From Hyphomicrobium sp. (GTDB lineage: Bacteria; Pseudomonadota; Alphaproteobacteria; Rhizobiales; Hyphomicrobiaceae): 64,000 bases of DNA. The stretch spans positions 1-64,000 of the forward strand of contig NZ_WBUE01000003.1 in the NCBI RefSeq assembly GCF_009026145.1, given 5' to 3'. The translations under genes and the position numbers were made by a program. The notes beneath the pieces are model-generated. The model saw only the letters and a program-made list of their open reading frames with translations, had not been told where the DNA came from and did no database searches. Numbering within the stretch: the stretch's first letter is position 1; every line of letters starts with the position of its first letter. Positions 51,193-59,467 of the stretch are shown in pieces.

Positions 51193-51723
51193 ATGAAGCT
51201 TCTCGCTGGTCTTGCCCTGGCTGTTTTCGTCGTCGTCGCTGGCGGGGTTGCTGCCATTCTAAGCGGTGCGTTTAATGTCGCTGCTACGAACCCCGACAGC
51301 TCGATGACGACGTGGATTCTCCACACGACGATGCAGCGATCCGTCGCTGTGCGTTCATCGGCGATTGTCGCTCCGGAGAGCTTCACCGAGGCGCAGGTGC
51401 AGGCGGGCTCGAACGAGTTTCGCGCGATGTGTGCAGGCTGTCATGGTGCGCCCGGGCGGATGCGAAGTGCCGCGGGCAAGGGGCTGCGGCCACGGGCTCC
51501 CGATCTGGCGGTGGTCGCAAACAATTGGACCAATGCAAATCTCTTTTGGATCATCAAGAACGGCATCAAGATGACCGGCATGCCGGCGTTCGGCCCCACG
51601 CACGATGACCAGACGCTTTGGAACATCGTCGCGTTTGTGAGGCAGCTGCCAAACATGACGGCTGATCAGTACCAGCGCTTCGCGGACGAGGGCCGCGCAG
51701 CTGGTAACGAACACGAGCATTGA
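51193..51723 (+). CDS. Membrane-anchored c-type cytochrome
   Basis: A 176-residue protein with an N-terminal membrane helix (1-24) and a cytochrome c fold. Haem site CAGCHG near 78-83, axial Met in KMTGMPAFGPTHDD near 127-130. Start at MKLLAG, with GGAG 9 bases upstream. It has its own regulatory repeat. It may accept electrons from the multicopper oxidase or take part in respiration under metal stress. Confidence 0.88.
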   Translation: MKLLAGLALAVFVVVAGGVAAILSGAFNVAATNPDSSMTTWILHTTMQRSVAVRSSAIVAPESFTEAQVQAGSNEFRAMCAGCHGAPGRMRSAAGKGLRPRAPDLAVVANNWTNANLFWIIKNGIKMTGMPAFGPTHDDQTLWNIVAFVRQLPNMTADQYQRFADEGRAAGNEHEH

Positions 51724-51776
51724 CGACTCTCCGGTCTCATTGCTCTCAAATATCGGCTCCATGCACCGGAGTTTTC

Positions 51777-51791
51777 GTAACAGGTCGTAAC
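51777..51791 (+). promoter_or_regulatory. GTAAC direct repeat, copy 6
   Basis: GTAACAGGTC then GTAAC, period 10. It lies 121 bases before the ATG at 51912, with only a plus-strand gene downstream. Confidence 0.65.
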
Positions 51792-51911
51792 AGGCCTGTT
51801 GTCGTGTGACCACACTCGCATCCTGACGGACGTCTCCGCCTGTAAGTCAACTTGAAGGGCCCCCGCCAAGCGCTTAGCAAAAGATGTAAACGGATTTTGC
51901 ACAGGATCCGC

Positions 51912-52328
51912 ATGCCGCTCTGCCGGATCACCATGATCGTACTGGCGTGCCTCGTGTTGGGGCTGAGTACGGCTGCCGCGGCCTGCGATCACGCTGCTGG
52001 CACTCAAAGTGAGTCGCCACGAGTTGCCGCCAGCGCGCTCCGCTCACTCACAACCTCCCGCGCACGAGATTCTTCGCTCTACGAAACAACGTCCATTGTG
52101 GAGTCCACTCCCGGTCTTCCCAAGGACGGTTGCTCAACCACATGCCCGGGCGTGTGTTGCTGCCAAGGCGGTACAGCGCCGTGCACCTCCGCACATACGG
52201 CGGGCCACGTGAACAGTGGCTGGGAGCCGATCGTCATAGCGGGCGTCGTTCACACCCGCCTCTGGCCACTGCGAGCGGTGTACTACAGGGAGCCTCTCTA
52301 TGGGCTCGATCGGCCACCAAAGGCTTGA
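51912..52328 (+). CDS. Secreted Cys-rich protein
   Basis: A 138-residue exported protein starting at MPLCRITM; a longer form from 51852 is possible. Signal peptide to AAA. The mature part has GCSTTCPGVCCCQGGTAPC near 72-90, then a His/Trp region and LDRPPKA at the end. Its CCC cluster and Pro-basic-Ala terminus loosely match family A (43370, 47236). Metal binding is inferred from composition. Confidence 0.6.
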   Translation: MPLCRITMIVLACLVLGLSTAAAACDHAAGTQSESPRVAASALRSLTTSRARDSSLYETTSIVESTPGLPKDGCSTTCPGVCCCQGGTAPCTSAHTAGHVNSGWEPIVIAGVVHTRLWPLRAVYYREPLYGLDRPPKA

Positions 52329-52484
52329 CGGGCCAACCCCCGGCTCGAGCTCAGTGATGCTTGCCGACACGTAGCAGCATCACCCGGCTGCGCATCGTAG
52401 TTGATTGAAGCCCGTACGAGCGTGGTCCCCGCGACACTGAATTCGCGGGCAGTGCGCCATGGGCGCACGAATTGGAGCTGATCA

Positions 52485-52763
52485 ATGCGTGTACCAAAAC
52501 CGGCTTTGGCGCTGTTACTGCTGCTGCTAACCGGCTGGGGCGAGCGCAATCTCGATTGGCCCTATGCCGGACCTGTGCCTGACGAGCCGCTGGCCGTTCC
52601 GCCGCAGCACTACGGCTCAGTCATGAGCGGCACACGCAGTTTTCGACCCGTCGAGCCGTTGCCCTGGGGCGGCGTCAATCGCCGCGTGATGCCGAAAGAC
52701 GGTGGCGCGCCGCCGTCATCACCGAAACCGGACGACGGAATGTCGGGCCATCACCACCACTAA
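52485..52763 (+). CDS. Small secreted protein upstream of TolC
   Basis: Ninety-two residues: signal peptide MRVPKPALALLLLLLTGWG, a Pro-rich mature part and an HHHH end. GGAG precedes the ATG by 8 bases. It lacks a lipobox Cys. It is followed after 26 bases by the TolC-type gene; the two are probably one operon. No family recognised. Confidence 0.6.
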   Translation: MRVPKPALALLLLLLTGWGERNLDWPYAGPVPDEPLAVPPQHYGSVMSGTRSFRPVEPLPWGGVNRRVMPKDGGAPPSSPKPDDGMSGHHHH

Positions 52764-52789
52764 ACGAGTGAGCGTTGCCCAGGTGCGAG

Positions 52790-54268
52790 ATGCTGAACCG
52801 AGGCCGAGAAGTAGCGATTAGCCGGCGAGGAATCGCGGGGACCATCGCGGCGCTCGCCGCGTCCCTGGCGATGACGGCTTGCGCCCACTTCTCGCCCGAC
52901 GGTGGGATGCTGCCGGTCGAGGAGCAGGCCGGTGCACAACTCGATAAGGACGTGGTGAAGATCAGCAACCAGGCCGATGCGGCGGCCATCGAGGCACGCG
53001 TCCAATCGTTACTCGCCGAGCCAATAGGCCCCGAATCGGCAGTCCAGATCGCGCTTCTCAACAACCGCGGGCTACAAGCTGCCTACAACGAGCTCGGCGT
53101 TTCCGAAGCGCAAATGGTCGAGGCCAGCCTGCCGCCGAGCCCAGCCTTCGCGCTCTCCAAGCTCTTCACCACGGGACAGTTCGAAATCGAGCGGCAGATC
53201 GTGCAGAACGTGCTCGGTTTGCTGACGCTGCCCCGGCGGCGGGAGATTGCCGAGGCCAAGTTCCAGCAGGCTCAGGTGCGCGCCGTCGAAGAAACGTTGC
53301 GCACCGCTGCAATCGCTAGCCGCGCCTATTATAGGACCGTTGCCGCCAATCAGACCGTCAGCTTCCTGGAGCGGGCGCGGCTATCGGCGGAGTCGGTCTC
53401 GGAGCTGTCAAAGAAGCTCGGCGAGACTGGCGCCCTGCCCAAGCTCGATCAGGCGCGCGAGCACGCCTTCTATGCCGAGGTGTCTGCGCAGCTCGCAATA
53501 GCACGCCTGCGCCAGCGGTCCGAGCGCCAGAAGCTCAACCGCGCGCTCGGTCTTTGGGGCGCGCAGACGAGCTACGAGCTACCCGGCGTGCTCGCCAAGC
53601 TGCCACCGCCCCCGCCGGCTATCGCCGACGTGGAGACCCAGGCGGTGTTGTCGCGCGCCGATCTGCAAATCGCGCGCATGGAACTCGCCATTCTCGCCAA
53701 GCAATACGACCTGACGAGTGCAACCCGCTTCATCAACATGCTGGAGGTGGCCGGCATCAATACGTCGGATAACACGCTCATACCGCAGACCAATGGAGAG
53801 GAGCTGCGGGATAAGGAGAAATTCAACGGCTACGAAATTGGCTTCCAGATTCCGATCTATGATTTTGGCCGAGCGCGCACGCGGCTGGCCGAGCAGGAGT
53901 ACATGCGCGCCGTCAACCTGCTCATCGAGAGCGCGGTGAATGTGCGCTCGCAGGCAAACGAGGCATACCAGACCTATCGCGGCACATACGATATCGCCCG
54001 TCACTTCGAAAAGGAGATTCTTCCGCTGCGCGAGATCATTTCCGAGCAGGAGCTGCTCAACTACAGCGGCATGCTGACCGATCTCTTCGAGCTGCTGGTG
54101 GACGCCCGCGCCCGCATCCTAGCCAACGTGCAGGCGATCGAGGCGAGGCGCGACTTCTGGCTCGCCAAGGTCGACCTGCACGTGGCAATCGTCGGCGGCG
54201 GTGCGGCAGATGCTCCCTCGGGGCCATCGGAAACTGCCGCTCTGGCGCCGAGCGCGAGCGCAGATTGA
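52790..54268 (+). CDS. TolC-family outer-membrane efflux lipoprotein
   Basis: A 492-residue outer-membrane channel. The N-terminus has a lipobox (LAMTAC), so it is probably lipid-anchored. Two OEP repeats are visible: ALLNNRGLQAAYNELGVSEA in the first and EIGFQIPIYDFGRARTRLAE in the second, each with long helices. The start at MLNRGREV has AGGTG upstream; a 5-residue longer form also exists. It could serve the ABC adaptor at 31102 or another efflux pump outside the window. Confidence 0.9.
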   Translation: MLNRGREVAISRRGIAGTIAALAASLAMTACAHFSPDGGMLPVEEQAGAQLDKDVVKISNQADAAAIEARVQSLLAEPIGPESAVQIALLNNRGLQAAYNELGVSEAQMVEASLPPSPAFALSKLFTTGQFEIERQIVQNVLGLLTLPRRREIAEAKFQQAQVRAVEETLRTAAIASRAYYRTVAANQTVSFLERARLSAESVSELSKKLGETGALPKLDQAREHAFYAEVSAQLAIARLRQRSERQKLNRALGLWGAQTSYELPGVLAKLPPPPPAIADVETQAVLSRADLQIARMELAILAKQYDLTSATRFINMLEVAGINTSDNTLIPQTNGEELRDKEKFNGYEIGFQIPIYDFGRARTRLAEQEYMRAVNLLIESAVNVRSQANEAYQTYRGTYDIARHFEKEILPLREIISEQELLNYSGMLTDLFELLVDARARILANVQAIEARRDFWLAKVDLHVAIVGGGAADAPSGPSETAALAPSASAD

Positions 54269-54288
54269 ATAGGTCTTTCGCATTCAAG

Positions 54289-54311
54289 CGGGACCGGAAA
54301 TGACCGGTAAC
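54289..54311 (+). promoter_or_regulatory. GTAAC box, copy 7 (degenerate, extended form)
   Basis: CGGGACCGGAAAT is identical to 48705-48717; then GGTAACG with GTAAC at 54307. The second GTAAC unit is absent. It lies about 70 bases upstream of the multicopper oxidase gene. Confidence 0.5.
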
Positions 54312-54379
54312 GCCATTGGGGAGCTAAGCGTAAGCTCTTACATGGGACCTCGAATATGCACGATCGCGAGGAGCGCGTC

Positions 54380-55771
54380 ATGACCCTCTCCCGGAGGAAT
54401 TTCATCGCCGCGAGCGGCGGCCTTGCGCTGTTGAATACCGGTCTGGTGTCGGGGCGCGCGGCAGCGGCCGGAATTCCCGAGGCGCCGGTGCAGACCTCGC
54501 CCGTGATGCAACCCCCGCTCGCGCCCTCGTCGGGGCCCGACTATCAACCGGTCGTCACGCTCAACGGCTGGACACTGCCCTGGCGGCAGAACGGCGACTG
54601 GAAGGAGTTCCATCTCGTCGCCGAGCCGGTGGTGCGCGAACTGGCGCCGGGCATGAAGGCGCATCTGTGGGGTTACAACGGCCAGTCCCCCGGGCCGACA
54701 ATCGAAGCCGTCGAGGGAGACAAAGTACGTATCTTCGTCACCAACAGACTGCCCGAGCACACGACCGTGCACTGGCACGGACAGATCCTGCCCTCGGGCA
54801 TGGACGGCGTCGGCGGCCTCACGCAGCCGCACATCAAGCCCGGCCAGACGTTCGTCTACGAGTTCCAGCTCCACGACAGTGGCACCTTCATGTACCACCC
54901 GCACGCCGACGAGATGGTGCAGATGGCGATGGGCATGATGGGCTCATTCATCGTGCACCCGCGCGACCCGAAGCTTCACCGCGTGAACCGCGATTTCGTG
55001 TTCCTGCTTGCCGCCTATATGATCGAACCGGGCGGCTACGTACCGAAGGTCGCGGAGATGCTCGACTTCAACCTGTGGACCTTTAACAGCCGCGTGTTCC
55101 CGGGCATTGATCATCTTGCCGTGCGCAAGGGCGACCGGGTGCGGGTGCGCATGGGCAACCTCAGCATGACCAGCCACCCCATTCACATGCACGGCTACCA
55201 CTTTAGCGTCACCTGCACCGACGGCGGATGGGTGCCGGAAAGCGCCCGTTGGCCCGAGACCACGATCAATGTGCCGGTCGGTGCCATGCGCGCCTTCGAG
55301 TTCGACGCCGCGTACGAGGGCGACTGGGCGCTGCACTGCCACAAGTCGCACCACACCATGAACGCCATGGGTCACAACGTGAAGACGTACATCGGGGTGG
55401 ACCAGAGGGGGATCCAGAAGCAGATCCGCAGCCTTGTCGGCGGCGGCTACATGGCCATGGGCAAGGATGGCATGGCCGAGATGGGCGAGATGAGCATGCC
55501 GCTGCCCGACAACACCCTGCCGATGATGTCCGGCTTTGCTCAGTTCGGTGCGGTCGAGATGGGCGGCATGTTCACTGTCGTCAAGGTGCGCGACGGCTTG
55601 GCGCCGGGGGACTACAAGGATCCGGGCTGGTTCAAACACCCAAAAGGCACGGTCGCCTTTGAATGGAAGGGCGAGATGCCCGATGCGCCGGCCGCATCCG
55701 GCGACGCCGCGGGGCCTGGCGACGCCCAATACAAAGCTGTCAAACCGCACGGCGGCCACTCCGGCGACTAG
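54380..55771 (+). CDS. Multicopper oxidase (CopA/PcoA-like)
   Basis: A 463-residue oxidase exported by the Tat path (SRRNFIAASGG at 4-14). GAGGAG lies 6 bases before the ATG. Copper ligands: HWH at 131-133, HPH at 173-175, HPIHMHG at 266-272 and HCHKSHHTMNAM at 319-330. The Met-rich stretch MAMGKDGMAEMGEMSMPLPD is near residue 356-376. It oxidises Cu(I) to less toxic Cu(II) in the periplasm. It is shorter than the usual CopA (about 600), with only two or three cupredoxin domains. Confidence 0.92.
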   Translation: MTLSRRNFIAASGGLALLNTGLVSGRAAAAGIPEAPVQTSPVMQPPLAPSSGPDYQPVVTLNGWTLPWRQNGDWKEFHLVAEPVVRELAPGMKAHLWGYNGQSPGPTIEAVEGDKVRIFVTNRLPEHTTVHWHGQILPSGMDGVGGLTQPHIKPGQTFVYEFQLHDSGTFMYHPHADEMVQMAMGMMGSFIVHPRDPKLHRVNRDFVFLLAAYMIEPGGYVPKVAEMLDFNLWTFNSRVFPGIDHLAVRKGDRVRVRMGNLSMTSHPIHMHGYHFSVTCTDGGWVPESARWPETTINVPVGAMRAFEFDAAYEGDWALHCHKSHHTMNAMGHNVKTYIGVDQRGIQKQIRSLVGGGYMAMGKDGMAEMGEMSMPLPDNTLPMMSGFAQFGAVEMGGMFTVVKVRDGLAPGDYKDPGWFKHPKGTVAFEWKGEMPDAPAASGDAAGPGDAQYKAVKPHGGHSGD

Positions 55772-56050
55772 CCGATATATGGCGCTCGCGCGGGCCGCAC
55801 CTAATCCGTGGTTCTTGGCTCTCGCCGCTCGCGCGCGCGCGCAGCAGCGATGCGCGTCGAAAGATGCTCTTGGAGCTCGAAGCACGCTATCCGCCGCGCG
55901 AAACGATCCGGTCGATGAGATCATCGTCGCCGACAACGGCGGCGACGCCTAGAGGCGGCCCTGAGAGCTGCTTATGATGCATCGCCGGATCAGCGCAAGC
56001 GCAGGCATGTCCTTGACCGAGCAGGTGCATCATAAAATGCACGGTCGTGC
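55772..56050. other. Convergent intergenic region
   Basis: This 279-base stretch lies between the multicopper oxidase (plus) and pstB (minus). I see no accepted gene. It marks the right limit of the copper island. Confidence 0.5.
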
Positions 56051-56914
56051 TCAACCCCTGAGCCCGCGCACATAGGCTGCCGTGAGCTGGTGGCGCGGCG
56101 CCTCGAACAAGCGACGACACTGGTCAAACTCGATGAGAGTACCTGCGCGGTCACTGACCCAGAAAAATGCCGCATAGTTGGCAATGCGCCGGGCCTGGCC
56201 GAGATTGTGTGTGACAATGACAATGGTATAGCGCCCGCGCAGTGTTTCTATGAGATCCTCGACGACCGCCGATGACAGCGGGTCGAGGGCACTGCAGGGC
56301 TCGTCCATCAGCAATATCTCCGGCTCAAGCACCAGGGCCCGCGCGATGCAAAGGCGCTGCTGCTGGCCTCCCGAGAGAGACAGCGCGGCGCCGTCCAGCC
56401 GATCCTTGACCTCATCCCAAAGGCCCACGTCCCTCAGGCACTGCTCGACGCGCTCCGAGAGCTCGGCGCGGCCTGTCACACCGTGTTCTCTGAGTGGCAT
56501 CTCCAAATTGCGCCGGATGGAAAGGGGAAACGGATTGGGCCTCTGAAAGATCATGCCGACGCGCCGCCGCAGGGCCTGGACGTCCACGTTGGGCAGATGG
56601 ATCTCCGCGCCATCAAGCATGATGCGGCCTTCTACCCGGCATCCCGGAATTAGATCGGTCAGGCGATTGAGGCTCGAAAGGAGGCTCGTCTTGCCGCATC
56701 CCGACGGACCAATGAGCGCAGTGATGCAGCCGCGATAGATATCGAGGCTGACATCCTTGAGTGCAGGCTTCCCGTCGTAGCCAAGAGACAGGCCATCGAC
56801 CCTGATCTGCGTCTCAGGCCTGCAGCACGGAGGGCCGGAAAGCAGCGGACCGACAGTGTACGCCTTCCCATCGACAGCTTCGACAAGGCCTTCGATCTCG
56901 CCGGTGATGCTCAT
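56051..56914 (-). CDS. pstB: Phosphate ABC transporter ATP-binding protein
   Basis: A 287-residue ATPase of the PstB group: Walker A IGPSGCGKTSLLSSLNRL, FQRPNPFPLSIRRNL (the Pst-specific Q-loop), signature LSGGQQQRLCIARAL and Walker B ILLMDEPCSALDP. An N-terminal extension of about 37 residues is not usual. Its start overlaps pstA's stop (ATGA). No phoU follows, although phoU is often the next gene. Confidence 0.92.
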   Translation of the reverse strand: MSITGEIEGLVEAVDGKAYTVGPLLSGPPCCRPETQIRVDGLSLGYDGKPALKDVSLDIYRGCITALIGPSGCGKTSLLSSLNRLTDLIPGCRVEGRIMLDGAEIHLPNVDVQALRRRVGMIFQRPNPFPLSIRRNLEMPLREHGVTGRAELSERVEQCLRDVGLWDEVKDRLDGAALSLSGGQQQRLCIARALVLEPEILLMDEPCSALDPLSSAVVEDLIETLRGRYTIVIVTHNLGQARRIANYAAFFWVSDRAGTLIEFDQCRRLFEAPRHQLTAAYVRGLRG

Positions 56915-57786
56915 GATGCTGTGATCCTTCGCTTGAGGGTGCTCTCGGCAAGCCACAACGCAGCGCCATTGATAAGAATGAGAAGCGCGATGAGCGCCAG
57001 CGCGGAGGCATATGCGCTGCGGTCTCCGCCGGCGACGTTCATAGTCAGGTCGTAGATGTGCACCGAGATGGCGCGGCCCGAGTCGAGCAGTGAGGTGGGC
57101 ATGCGGTCTACGTAGCCGCTCGTAAATATGAGCGCGGCTGTCTCCGCCATGGCACGACCGATTCCAATCATCAGGCCCGCTACCAGGGCCGGTGCGGCCG
57201 CGGGAATCAGCACGTTCACCAGTGCGCTGGCCTTGGAAATGCCGAGCGCAGCCGCTCCTAAGCGCCAGTCGTTGGGAACGGTTCGCAGTCCGGATTCGGC
57301 TGTACGAATGAGGATCGGCAGGACCATGCAAGCCAGAGTCAGCCCGCCGGAAAGTATCGAGAATCCCAGGCCCAGCCACACGCAGAAGAAGGCATTGCCA
57401 AACAGGCCGAATACAATCGACGGTACGCCGGCAAGGATATCGAGGCTGAGGCCTATCCAATGTCCAATGCGCCCGCCCGGGCGTGTGAACTCAGACAGGA
57501 GGATAGCCGTCGCGAGGCCCAAAGGCGCCGACACGGCGAGCGCGACGGTGATAATGAGCACTGTGGCCAGCAGAATTGGCGCGATACCGCCGCTGCGCCC
57601 GGCATTGCGCGGTGCTGCGGTCAGAAATTCCCAACCTATGCGGTCGGCACCGTGCCAGACGATGTCGAGGAGGAGCCAGCCGAACGTCGCGGCGGTCGCC
57701 GCCGCGGCGGCAAGCACGAGCAGATGGAGTGTGCGGTCGCGTAGAGCGATCCGGCGAGCGCTCTTGTAGGCGGCGAGGCTATGCAT
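56911..57786 (-). CDS. pstA: Phosphate ABC transporter permease PstA
   Basis: A 291-residue permease with six helices. The family loop is LGISKASALVNVLIPAAAPA (EAA-type) and the early GGIAPILLATVLII is typical of PstA. The start at 57786 overlaps pstC's stop by 8 bases and has AGGTGG just upstream. Confidence 0.92.
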   Translation of the reverse strand: MHSLAAYKSARRIALRDRTLHLLVLAAAAATAATFGWLLLDIVWHGADRIGWEFLTAAPRNAGRSGGIAPILLATVLIITVALAVSAPLGLATAILLSEFTRPGGRIGHWIGLSLDILAGVPSIVFGLFGNAFFCVWLGLGFSILSGGLTLACMVLPILIRTAESGLRTVPNDWRLGAAALGISKASALVNVLIPAAAPALVAGLMIGIGRAMAETAALIFTSGYVDRMPTSLLDSGRAISVHIYDLTMNVAGGDRSAYASALALIALLILINGAALWLAESTLKRRITAS

Positions 57787-58633
57787 GCACCACCTGTCCA
57801 CCACTGCGCCTCGCCGCAGCCGCAAGCAGCAGCACCACTGCAGTCAACGCGAGGCCCGAAACGAAGAGTGACGCTCGATGATCTCCTGTTGCGTAGGCCA
57901 TCTCCAGCGCGATATTTGCAGTTAGCGTGCGGACCGGATCGAAGAGCGACTTTGGCAGCTGTACGACATTGCCGCTTACCATAAGCACAGCCATGGTCTC
58001 ACCGAGCGCGCGAGCTGACGCGAGTATGACACCGGCAAAAATGCTGGCTTTCGTGGCGGGGATCGCAACGTTCATGATTGTGGCTTCCCGCGACAGACCA
58101 AGCGCAGCGGCGCCGACCCAGTAAGATGAGGGCAAGCTCGCCAGCGCGGCCTCTGTCGTCAGAGCAATGGTGGGCAGAGTCATCAGGCTGAGGACCAGGC
58201 TGCCAGCAAGCAGGCTGGTGCCTGGCGGGGCAATCTTGAGGATGAGCGGCACGATTACCGTCAGTCCCCACAGCCCAAGTACGACCGAAGGAACGCCTGC
58301 CAACAGCACAATCATCCAATGCAGGATTCGACCGATGGCGCCGGTGGCATAGAATCGACAAAAGATAGCCGCGGCTACGCCGAGCGGTGTCGCCACCGCG
58401 ATCGCCAGCGCCGAGGTTGCCGCTGAAGCGGCTAGCATCGGAACGAGGCTGAACGCGCCCTCGGTTGGGTGCCAGCTGCGATCGGAAAGGAAGCGCATCA
58501 GGCCGTACCGGACGATGACCGGCCACGATTCCCGCACCAAAAAAAGTACGATAAGAACCAGCACAGCGGAGGCGAGCCCGGCTGCGAATGCGAGCCATCG
58601 CAGCAGCCGCGCATCACGGACCGAGGGGGACAA
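57779..58633 (-). CDS. pstC: Phosphate ABC transporter permease PstC
   Basis: A 284-residue permease. The EAA-type loop reads LGLSREATIMNVAIPATKAS; FSLVPMLAASAATSALAIAV is typical of PstC. I placed the start at TTG 58633, because GGAGGAG is 7 bases upstream; the ATG at 58663 has no ribosome-binding site. This start lies inside the end of pstS (20-base overlap), a sign of translational coupling. Confidence 0.85.
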   Translation of the reverse strand: MSPSVRDARLLRWLAFAAGLASAVLVLIVLFLVRESWPVIVRYGLMRFLSDRSWHPTEGAFSLVPMLAASAATSALAIAVATPLGVAAAIFCRFYATGAIGRILHWMIVLLAGVPSVVLGLWGLTVIVPLILKIAPPGTSLLAGSLVLSLMTLPTIALTTEAALASLPSSYWVGAAALGLSREATIMNVAIPATKASIFAGVILASARALGETMAVLMVSGNVVQLPKSLFDPVRTLTANIALEMAYATGDHRASLFVSGLALTAVVLLLAAAARRSGGQVVHA

Positions 58634-59426
58634 AGTACTGCTCCTCCACGAGATCCTGGACATCAGCGGACTGCACAAAATCGATGAAGGCTTTGGCGAG
58701 GCCTTGCGGCTCCGCGCTCGTGACCAGATTGAGGGGGCGGGCGAGCGGAAAGCTGCCGTTGCGCACGTTCTCGACGGAAGCCGCGACGCCCGCCATGCCC
58801 AGGAGCTTGATGGGCGTCCCTGCGCCCACCTCGAACTCGGCGGTTCCGATCGAGACGTAGCCGATCGCCCCCGGGTTTCCCGCTACTGTCTTGATGCCCT
58901 GCTGGTTATCCCCAATGACCACCTGCGCCTTGATATCGCTCGCCTTGAACTTGAAGTGGTGCAGGAAGAGCTCGAGCGTCGAGCGCCCTTCGGCCTTGTT
59001 GACGACCGTGATACGTCCCACCTTGCCCCCGACCTGAGCCCAGTCGGTGATCTTGCCGGTATAGATGTCGACGATCTGCTGGTCCGAGAGAGCGGAAACA
59101 ACATTATCGCGATGAAGAATGAGGCTGACACCGTCGCGGGCAATGGCAAAGGCCTTGAGGTCCGCTTCGTCGGATCTAAGCGCGCGCGAGACCATGCCGA
59201 TATCGGCAAGGCCGGACCGGGCATCGCTGATCCCGCGCGACGATCCACCCGATTGCACATCGATGCGTTTCCCAGGGTTCTTTTCCTCGAACCGCTTGGC
59301 GATTTCGGCTGCAAGCGGGGCCACCGTGCTTGAGCCGGTGATGACGAGCTTGCCCCCGGCAGACGAGGCCGGCTGCATGGTGGCGGCGAATAGAAGGCCC
59401 GCCAACATGAACGTCCCGATACGCAT
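58614..59426 (-). CDS. pstS: Phosphate-binding periplasmic protein PstS
   Basis: A 270-residue exported binding protein. Signal peptide 1-22. Phosphate loops: ITGSSTVAPLA, SGGSSRGISDA and NKAEGRSTLELFLHHF. It is the first pst gene after arsM, only 41 bases downstream, so the pst genes are probably read from the arsM promoter. Such PstS copies in arsenic clusters may prefer phosphate strongly over arsenate; that is an inference from context. Confidence 0.9.
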   Translation of the reverse strand: MRIGTFMLAGLLFAATMQPASSAGGKLVITGSSTVAPLAAEIAKRFEEKNPGKRIDVQSGGSSRGISDARSGLADIGMVSRALRSDEADLKAFAIARDGVSLILHRDNVVSALSDQQIVDIYTGKITDWAQVGGKVGRITVVNKAEGRSTLELFLHHFKFKASDIKAQVVIGDNQQGIKTVAGNPGAIGYVSIGTAEFEVGAGTPIKLLGMAGVAASVENVRNGSFPLARPLNLVTSAEPQGLAKAFIDFVQSADVQDLVEEQYFVPLGP

Positions 59427-59467
59427 TTGATCTCCTCAGTGTGGGATTGCGCGAGGTTTCGAGCCGG

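Noticed and set aside
54944..55936. A 330-codon frame antisense to the multicopper oxidase
   Set aside because: Shadow frame rich in His, Ala and Arg; the copper motifs lie on the plus strand.
56915..57460. N-terminal extension of pstB to 57460
   Set aside because: It would overlap the whole of pstA's second half. The start at 56914 has a ribosome-binding site and the family length.
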